A stretch of DNA of 25,508 nt from a virus. The stretch spans positions 1 to 25,508 of the IMG/VR virus record IMGVR_UViG_3300025276_000198; one strand, written 5' to 3'. Both the position numbers and the translations under genes were made by a program. Positions 19,810 to 25,508 of the stretch are shown here, piece after piece. The notes beneath the pieces are model-generated. The model was not told the DNA's origin, did no database searches, and saw only the letters and a list, made by a program, of their open reading frames with translations. The stretch's first letter is position 1; each line of letters begins with the position of its first letter.

Positions 19810-20145
19810 ATGGCACGATGGGATGTAACACCTAGTACAGAACATAATACTATTCAAGGTTCTATTCAATGTGAAGATGATGGATCTAGTCAATGGAAAA
19901 TGTATCAGGATGAGAAGCCTTTCCTAAAGCAGGCTAAGAGGGATCGTGATCTTTTAGACAGTGGGTTTAATAAAAAAGACTTAGGGTTTAAAAAGTTTGC
20001 TACAGTCCCTGACATAGTAGCCATTGAAATAAAAAACAAATGGGGTATTGATTTGCATGATTCGGCAACGATGAAAGATAAGGATATGATGGCTAAATTT
20101 ATGATTATCTTTAAGCAAAACTACTCCCACCTCATGTCTTATTAA
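19810..20145 (+). CDS. 111-aa hypothetical phage protein before the adaptor
   Basis: Soluble protein with MARWDVTPSTEHNTIQGSIQ, WKMYQDEKPFLKQAKRDRDL, LGFKKFATVPDIVAIEIKNK and a C-terminal IIFKQNYSHLMSY. The DEKPF...QAKRDR and KKFATVPDIVAIEI segments are familiar from marine phages with this gene order. AAGAGGAAGAG precedes ATG 19810. It may be a head-neck component; unproven. Confidence 0.7.
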   Translation: MARWDVTPSTEHNTIQGSIQCEDDGSSQWKMYQDEKPFLKQAKRDRDLLDSGFNKKDLGFKKFATVPDIVAIEIKNKWGIDLHDSATMKDKDMMAKFMIIFKQNYSHLMSY

Positions 20146-20156
20146 GGAGATTTAAG

Positions 20157-21053
20157 ATGGCAACATACGTAGAATTTGTAGGATCTGGTGACTTCACTGG
20201 TGATAACGCAGGATTGATTCGGTCCTGGGCGAACAGGGATGTTTCTGTTTTGTCTAACTCGGTGGTAACACGGTGTTTTAATTACGCAGCAGATAAAGCT
20301 TACAGAACTCTACGTGTGCCGCCACTAGAGGTTACTAGGCTTTATGATATTAATGGTACTCAGGCAGAGATAACCGCAGCCTCAGCTACTGGTGTAACCC
20401 CAGACATATCCCCCAGCTCTTTTTGGGCTGGTGGTCAGGTGCTCTCTATGACTGTACCTGCTGATCTGATTGAAATTATGTATCTCAGAAATGCAGACAC
20501 TACTTCTAAAAATCCAGGTATTGTTTACAATGAAAGAGTAGACATACGAACATTCAATGATAGACTTAGTAGCTCAAGGGATTACTACTTCTTTACTCGA
20601 ATTGGCAATGAGATAAAATTACATGGTAACTTCAGTCGTGGTGATGTAATAGAGTTACATTACTATCGGAGATTAGCTGCCCTAGATGCAACATACTCAG
20701 GTACTTATCTGAATTGGAAAGCAGGATTAGGAACTCTGAATATTGGAGGCACAGCAACTACTTACTCTGCTGCTGCAAATAAAACAGAAGGCTTTTTCAA
20801 TACTCGGTTAGCTGAAGATTCAACATACTGGATAGGCCAAGAGGCACCCCATTGGCTAAGAGATGAGAATGAAAGGATTGTCTTATTTGGATCACTGTTA
20901 GAAACTTCTATCTATTTAAATGATAATGAAGAAATACAGAAGTACCAATTACTCTTTGATCAAGAAGTATTAGAATTAAATAAAGAAGAAAAAGCACGAA
21001 GGAACAGGGGTGGTAACCTCTCAATGTCATTCGCGTATAGTGATTTACTCTAG
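20157..21053 (+). CDS. Head-tail adaptor protein
   Basis: Likely binds below the portal and links it to the short tail. The 298-aa protein has an N-terminal helical part (RCFNYAADKAYRTLRVPPLE, about 40-59), a beta-rich centre with VLSMTVPADLIEIMYL and IGNEIKLHGNFSRGDVIELH, then HYYRRLAAL, and a helical end (WLRDENERIVLFGSLLETSI; LNDNEEIQKYQLLFDQEVLE). This layout fits SU10-type/VpV262-type phage adaptors (gp4/gp6-like helical bundle proteins). AAGGAG precedes ATG 20157. Its place between capsid and fibres agrees. Confidence 0.78.
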   Translation: MATYVEFVGSGDFTGDNAGLIRSWANRDVSVLSNSVVTRCFNYAADKAYRTLRVPPLEVTRLYDINGTQAEITAASATGVTPDISPSSFWAGGQVLSMTVPADLIEIMYLRNADTTSKNPGIVYNERVDIRTFNDRLSSSRDYYFFTRIGNEIKLHGNFSRGDVIELHYYRRLAALDATYSGTYLNWKAGLGTLNIGGTATTYSAAANKTEGFFNTRLAEDSTYWIGQEAPHWLRDENERIVLFGSLLETSIYLNDNEEIQKYQLLFDQEVLELNKEEKARRNRGGNLSMSFAYSDLL

Positions 21054-21062
21054 GAGGGTACT

Positions 21063-22391
21063 ATGGGATTTAGAGACCAAGGGAATCAAGTGACCCCTGT
21101 AGATGATGGTGGTAGTTTTGACACAGGGCAAGACACTGCAATTGCTATAAGTGAATCTGCTACAAATGCTTTAGCTGCTGCTGTTTCGGCAGCGGCTGCT
21201 CTTGTTAGTCAGAATGATGCAGATGCGTCTAAAACAAGTGCTGCTACTTCAGCGGCAACCGCAACAACTAAAGCTTCTGATGCGTTAGCATCTGCGACAG
21301 CAGCTAATAACTCTGCAGCAACCGCAACAACTCAAGCTGGCCTAGCAACAACTAATGGTGCTGCACAAGTTACTTTAGCAGCTAATCAAGTCGCTTTGGC
21401 AACTAATCAGGTTGGCTTAGCAACTACACAAGTTGGCTTAGCAACTACACAAGTTGGATTGGCAACTGTGCAAGCAAATAATGCAGGCACTTCTGCAACA
21501 ACTGCAACAACTCAAGCTGGCCTAGCAGCTGGATCTGCAACAGCGGCGAGTGGTTCAGCAACAACTGCTTCGACTAAGGCAACTGAATCGGCATCATCTG
21601 CATCAGCTAGTGCAATATCTGCTACTGCGTCTGAAGCGGCTAAGGATGCTGCTCTCGAAGCATTAGATAATTTTGATGATCGCTTCCTTGGAACTAAAAC
21701 AACTGATCCTACACTAGATAACGATGGTAATGCCTTAGTTGCTGGTGCCTTATATTATAATACAGTAAGCAATATTATGAAAGTATACACAGGATCAATA
21801 TGGGTTGCAGCCTATGCCTCACTGAGTGGAGCACTAATTGCTGCTGACAACTTATCTGATGTTACCAATGTGTCAACAGCTCGTGCAAACCTTGGCTTGG
21901 CAATTGGAACAAATGTTCAAGCATACACTGCCATCCTTAATGCAACCACTGCATCGTACACAACAGCTTTAAACACTAAGATGTCAGGCATTGAAGCATC
22001 TGCTGATGTCACAGACACTGCTAATGTTACTGCTGCTGGTGCTTTGATGGACAGTGAGCTGGCTAATCCTTCACAAGTTAAAACGTTTAGCTCCTCTGAC
22101 TATGCCACAGCGGCTCAAGGTACAGCGGCTGGTGCAGCCCTACCTAAAGCTGGTGGTACTATGACAGGTGCTATCCTAACCAACTCTACATTTGATGGAC
22201 GAAATGTCTCTATAGATGGTGGTAAGCTAGATGGTATCTCAACAAATGCAGACGTTTCTGGTACAGTTGTAACAAAAACTTTTGTAGACAACTTAAATGT
22301 TAATGCTGGTACACTCGGTGGGGATACAAAAGCTACTATCCTTTCCACAGCAGAATCAAGTTCGTTAGCTTTAGCAATAGCATTGGGATAA
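21063..22391 (+). CDS. Tail fibre or spike with Ala/Thr heptad repeats
   Basis: A 442-aa protein. Residues about 30-200 are almost only Ala, Thr, Ser, Gln and Gly in 7-residue steps (QVxLATx, five in a row at 102-136), as in trimeric coiled-coil fibre shafts. Then comes FDDRFLGTKTTDPTLDNDGN, ALYYNTVSNIMKVYTGSIWV, DNLSDVTNVSTARANLGLAI and LPKAGGTMTGAI, motifs typical of phage tail fibres. No receptor-binding head or chaperone domain is visible. AGGAGGGTACT precedes ATG 21063. Confidence 0.85.
   Translation: MGFRDQGNQVTPVDDGGSFDTGQDTAIAISESATNALAAAVSAAAALVSQNDADASKTSAATSAATATTKASDALASATAANNSAATATTQAGLATTNGAAQVTLAANQVALATNQVGLATTQVGLATTQVGLATVQANNAGTSATTATTQAGLAAGSATAASGSATTASTKATESASSASASAISATASEAAKDAALEALDNFDDRFLGTKTTDPTLDNDGNALVAGALYYNTVSNIMKVYTGSIWVAAYASLSGALIAADNLSDVTNVSTARANLGLAIGTNVQAYTAILNATTASYTTALNTKMSGIEASADVTDTANVTAAGALMDSELANPSQVKTFSSSDYATAAQGTAAGAALPKAGGTMTGAILTNSTFDGRNVSIDGGKLDGISTNADVSGTVVTKTFVDNLNVNAGTLGGDTKATILSTAESSSLALAIALG
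21366..21470 (+). repeat. Five tandem 21-bp coding repeats in the fibre gene
   Basis: Units start at 21366, 21387, 21408, 21429 and 21450, of the form CAAGTTGGCTTAGCAACTAC plus one base, and translate as QVTLAAN, QVALATN, QVGLATT, QVGLATT, QVGLATV. The central units are nearly identical at DNA level, so recent duplication or slippage is likely and shaft length may vary between relatives. Confidence 0.85.
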
Positions 22392-22398
22392 ATCAAAA

Positions 22399-22707
22399 AT
22401 GGCAAACACATTTAAAAATTACACAAGTGCATCTGTAGGTACAGGTGCCACTACAACTTACACAGTCCCATCAGCAACTACTTCAGTTATGATTGGGTGT
22501 AACTTGGCTAATAAAACTGCATCTCAAATAGATGTAGATGTTCAAATCTCAGGTGTATATCTTATAAAGGGAACACCTATACCTTCTGGGGCAGCTCTTT
22601 CAGTTTTAGATGGTAAAGTTATCTTAGAGACCACAGACACAGTGATTGTAACAAGTAACACTGCTGCCTCCTGTGATGTGATCGTAAGCGTATTGGAGCA
22701 AACCTAA
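22399..22707 (+). CDS. 102-aa small virion protein (MANTFKNYTSA family)
   Basis: Begins MANTFKNYTSASVGTGATTT with YTVPSATTSVMIGCNLANKT, a beta-sandwich-like pattern, then VYLIKGTPIPSGAALSVLDG and VTSNTAASCDVIVSVLEQT. I recall this as a common small protein next to fibre genes in marine phages; a decoration or fibre-accessory role is likely but not proven. Starts eight bases after the fibre stop and its TAA touches the next ATG (overlap of one base). Confidence 0.75.
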   Translation: MANTFKNYTSASVGTGATTTYTVPSATTSVMIGCNLANKTASQIDVDVQISGVYLIKGTPIPSGAALSVLDGKVILETTDTVIVTSNTAASCDVIVSVLEQT

Positions 22708-24230
22708 TGAGTAAACAATCAGAACTAGTTGTCATCTCGCAGGATGGTATACCTCCAGCGGCTCCCCCTTTTAACCCACAAACAACTGCCATAGGTCCGG
22801 GCGATGTGGTCACTACAACTTATACTGTAACTGTTGGATCTTACGGAGGAGCTAATAGGTATTACCTTAACACGATAGTGTACCCTAAATTAACATTATC
22901 TCGAACATATATCTACATCTTTGATCTGTCTAATAGTACAAACACTGGACACCCACTACGTTTTAAAGACGCTGCAGGTAGCTCGTACTCCACAGGGGTT
23001 GTGGTTACTGGAACTCCTGGATCAGCAGGTGCTAAAGTTACACTCACTGTTGCAGCTAATGCTCCAGATAATTTGCGGTATTACTGTACCGTTCACGGGA
23101 ATGGTATGGGCAATACGATAGCAGTGACTAATTCCGCATCTTTAGATGTAGGAACTAATAACTACTTTGATAATGGGATCTTAACTTCTAATACTTCGGT
23201 TAATTTTACAAGTGTCCCAACAAACGCTAAGTGGGAGTACTCATACAAAACAGCCGTTAATTTAGCTGCTTCTCCGAACACAGATAGTCTAAGAGCTGGG
23301 ACAGAAGGTTATATGTCTGCCTTGCTTGGTAGCTCATCGTTTCAAAGTGTATTCCTAAGCCCAGATGGCACCAAGATTTACCTTTGTAATAGTAACGGTC
23401 AGAAAACAATTCAAGGTACACTTACCACGCCGTTTGACATTTCCACTGCTGTAGCTACATCAAAACAGCTAGATGATTCAGCCCGAACTGGAGAGCCTCG
23501 TGATGGTCGTTTTAGTCCAGATGGCACCAAGTTTTATATCTTAGCAGAGGATGGGCCGGCGATCTTTCAATACAATGTCTCTACGGCTTTTGACCTTTCA
23601 ACTGCAACGTATGCAAATAAGACTTACAGTAACATCGTCAGTGATCCACGATCTATTAGATTTAGTAATGATGGAACTAAAATGTATTACTTGTCTGGTA
23701 ATACGAACTACATATACCAGTTTTCTCTTTCCACAGCCTTCGATGTTTCCACAGCCTCCTATGATAGTAAAAACCTGAACACGACACGAACTGTAGATGG
23801 TTTTTCGCTTTCGGCTTGTAAAGGTTTTGTTATCAAAACTGATGGCACTGAGCTTATAGTCACGGGTAGAGGTACAAGGCCTGACAGTGGACCAGCTATG
23901 GAACTTCACACATATACCATGTCAACGGCTTTTGATCTTTCAACTGCCTCGTTCACTAAACGTGCAAATGGTGCTCAAGTAACTGGGTCCACAGTGTTTG
24001 GTCAAGTACAGTCAATGCAGCTTGTAAATAACGACACTCTGCTTGTTTTTAGTGAGTTTAATACCACACAAACCAAAACACTTAATGTAGGACCACTGTT
24101 TGCAATCACATTCCCATCTTCAGTAGATAAAACACCAACAACCATAGATGTTGGAAAGAGAGCAACATCCACTTTTGTAACAGCAGACAGTGGATCAACA
24201 GTGAACTTAATATCAGAGGAGATAATCTAA
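22707..24230 (+). CDS. Fibre-like protein: cupredoxin-like domain plus beta-propeller repeats
   Basis: A 507-aa virion protein. Residues 33-141 resemble a cupredoxin-like domain: YIYIFDLSNSTNTGHPLRF with His82 and LRYYCTVHGNGMGNTI with Cys127, His130 and Met134, the four ligands of a type-1 copper site in the right order. Residues 145-182 form a linker module shared with the next gene. From about 205 there are propeller-type blades: LSPDGTKIYLC, FSPDGTKFYIL, FSNDGTKMYYL, each followed by a (Y/F)xxSTAFDxSTA motif. Expected to sit at the tail periphery and touch the host surface. Copper binding is inference. Confidence 0.8.
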   Translation: MSKQSELVVISQDGIPPAAPPFNPQTTAIGPGDVVTTTYTVTVGSYGGANRYYLNTIVYPKLTLSRTYIYIFDLSNSTNTGHPLRFKDAAGSSYSTGVVVTGTPGSAGAKVTLTVAANAPDNLRYYCTVHGNGMGNTIAVTNSASLDVGTNNYFDNGILTSNTSVNFTSVPTNAKWEYSYKTAVNLAASPNTDSLRAGTEGYMSALLGSSSFQSVFLSPDGTKIYLCNSNGQKTIQGTLTTPFDISTAVATSKQLDDSARTGEPRDGRFSPDGTKFYILAEDGPAIFQYNVSTAFDLSTATYANKTYSNIVSDPRSIRFSNDGTKMYYLSGNTNYIYQFSLSTAFDVSTASYDSKNLNTTRTVDGFSLSACKGFVIKTDGTELIVTGRGTRPDSGPAMELHTYTMSTAFDLSTASFTKRANGAQVTGSTVFGQVQSMQLVNNDTLLVFSEFNTTQTKTLNVGPLFAITFPSSVDKTPTTIDVGKRATSTFVTADSGSTVNLISEEII

Positions 24231-25508
24231 TGGCAGGATACATAGGCTCTAAAGCCTCAGTTATCTCTTCTAAAGCAGTGTCTAAAAAGACATTTGCAAT
24301 AACAACAACAACGACTTCTCTTACAGGAGTTACCTATTCAGTCGGCAGGGTAAACGTATTCCATAACGGTATACGCCTTGTTGATGGTACAGACTACACA
24401 GCATCTAATGGTATAAGCATCACACTGACAGCTGCTGCAAAGAATGGAGATCAAGTTGTTGTTCTTTCCCATGAGGATTTTACTGTTGCTAATACTTACA
24501 CAACTGCACAGGCTGATGCTACGTTTCTAAAACCTACAAGTAACCTTGATGCAACTAAGCTTACAGGGGCTTTGCCTGCTATTAGTGGTGCAGCGTTGAC
24601 TGGTATTAATACTGAACCTTTTAAATTTGCAGCGGTTACTGGTGCAACACCTGCACTTAACGTTGGCGCATCTAACTTCTTTGATAGTGGGACGTTAACA
24701 GCCAACACTGCACCTACCTTTACCAATGTTCCTACGACTGCTAATTGGAGGTACAGTTGTAAAACTCCTAACTTAGATGCCTTCAATATATCTGAGTCTG
24801 TTTTCAAGACCAAGTTCTCAGTAGGCAGTTACGGTGTTACTGACCCACAAACAATCCTTTTTAAACCTGATGGGCTTATGTTTTTCGTTGCCTGTGCAGC
24901 AACCTCTTACGTATACACGTACAACATGGCTGTAGCTTGGGATATCTATAATGCCACATCAGGCCCTTCGTATCGAGTATATCCCCAAGAAAATCTGCCT
25001 ACAGGCTTCTTTTTTAAACCCGATGGTACTAAGTTCTACGTTGTAGGTGTTGGTAATGACGCTGTTCGCGAATACAACTTGGGTACAGCTTGGAATGTTT
25101 CTACAGCTGTTTACTCACAGACATTTTCAGTAGGCTCACAAACGGCTCACCCTCACGGTTTGGTCATGAGGGCTGATGGTCTCAAGATGTACGTTGCAAG
25201 TAATTCTGCGGCATATATATATGAGTACAACTTAGGTACAGCTTGGAGTGTCTCTACTGCTGTCTACTTGCAGTCGCTCAATGTATCTGCACAGGAAGCT
25301 GGCCCTACTGGACTAGCCTTTAACCCCACAGGCACTAAGCTGTACGTTATAGGCTCCTCTGGTCTTGAGATTAATGAGTATAACCTGAGTACAGCTTGGG
25401 ATATAACTTCTGCTTCAGCCTTACAGTATTACTCAGTTACAGTAGATAACGCCCTATCAGACCTATTTATAAGAGCAGATGGTTTTGAACTATATGTGGT
25501 AGGTAGTC
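24230..25508 (+). CDS. Tail fibre with beta-propeller repeats, cut at the window edge
   Basis: ATG 24230 shares a base with the preceding TAA (TAATG); GAGGAG lies nine bases upstream. At least 426 codons are open to the edge. The N-terminus (MAGYIGSKASVISSKAVSKK, then GRVNVFHNGIRLVDGTDYTA) is a typical marine phage fibre attachment-type domain. LDATKLTGALPAISGAALTG and INTEP follow, then a module (142-179) similar to residues 145-182 of the upstream gene. From about 200 come blades FKPDGLMFFVA, FKPDGTKFYVV, MRADGLKMYVA, FNPTGTKLYVI and IRADGFELYVV, each followed by a (Y/E)YNLxTAW motif. The C-terminus is missing. Confidence 0.82.
   Translation, partial: MAGYIGSKASVISSKAVSKKTFAITTTTTSLTGVTYSVGRVNVFHNGIRLVDGTDYTASNGISITLTAAAKNGDQVVVLSHEDFTVANTYTTAQADATFLKPTSNLDATKLTGALPAISGAALTGINTEPFKFAAVTGATPALNVGASNFFDSGTLTANTAPTFTNVPTTANWRYSCKTPNLDAFNISESVFKTKFSVGSYGVTDPQTILFKPDGLMFFVACAATSYVYTYNMAVAWDIYNATSGPSYRVYPQENLPTGFFFKPDGTKFYVVGVGNDAVREYNLGTAWNVSTAVYSQTFSVGSQTAHPHGLVMRADGLKMYVASNSAAYIYEYNLGTAWSVSTAVYLQSLNVSAQEAGPTGLAFNPTGTKLYVIGSSGLEINEYNLSTAWDITSASALQYYSVTVDNALSDLFIRADGFELYVVGS

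Overview
The window is a stretch of a tailed double-stranded DNA phage genome, most likely a short-tailed (podovirus-type) marine phage of a Gram-negative host. The evidence is gene content: a large terminase, a P22-type portal, scaffold, major capsid protein, head-tail adaptor, fibre proteins with beta-propeller repeats, a gp2.5-like ssDNA-binding protein, a MazG-like pyrophosphohydrolase, a phage-type methyltransferase, and several tiny basic proteins that recur in marine phages. There is no integrase, no tRNA and no host gene. The sequence is AT-rich and very gene-dense.

Layout. (1) Bases 1-94 hold the 3' end of a + strand gene, facing a leftward gene block across a strong shared hairpin terminator (187-231). 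(2) Bases 230-3781 are a tightly packed leftward operon (methyltransferase, MazG-like, gp88-like and small hypotheticals) with ATGA or TAATG junctions. (3) Bases 3782-4670 lack a convincing gene. They hold a run of tetraloop hairpins, a larger folded domain with two mutually exclusive helices, and a hairpin copy that recurs at two other gaps. (4) Bases 4671-5940 carry the ssDNA-binding protein and several very small leftward genes, two of them membrane peptides. (5) Bases 5928-7848 carry five small leftward genes, each behind a copy of one repeated 5' leader (three nearly identical full-length copies, two short ones). (6) Bases 7849-8716 are a non-coding divergent control region with a 109-nt stretch lacking T, 10-bp repeats, and two divergent copies of a 20-bp promoter-like element. 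(7) Bases 8717-25508 are the rightward virion block: terL, small genes, portal, membrane/lysis-type genes, small basic proteins, scaffold, capsid, terminator, head completion/adaptor, fibres. The last gene is cut by the window edge.

The genes fit a two-armed plan: leftward genes for nucleotide metabolism, replication and probably host takeover, and rightward genes for packaging and virion assembly. The 20-bp element ATTSTCTAAGTTCCTTATAG occurs three times, each time pointing into the block it would transcribe. One copy continues into GGGAGA, as T7 promoters do. This suggests a single-subunit phage RNA polymerase encoded outside the window.

The most unusual features are the 20-bp element, the iterated leader with its conserved hairpins, the folded region at 3929-4271, the three-copy hairpin with a constant loop, the T-free tract, and several uncalled micro-genes tied to neighbours by 4-base overlaps.
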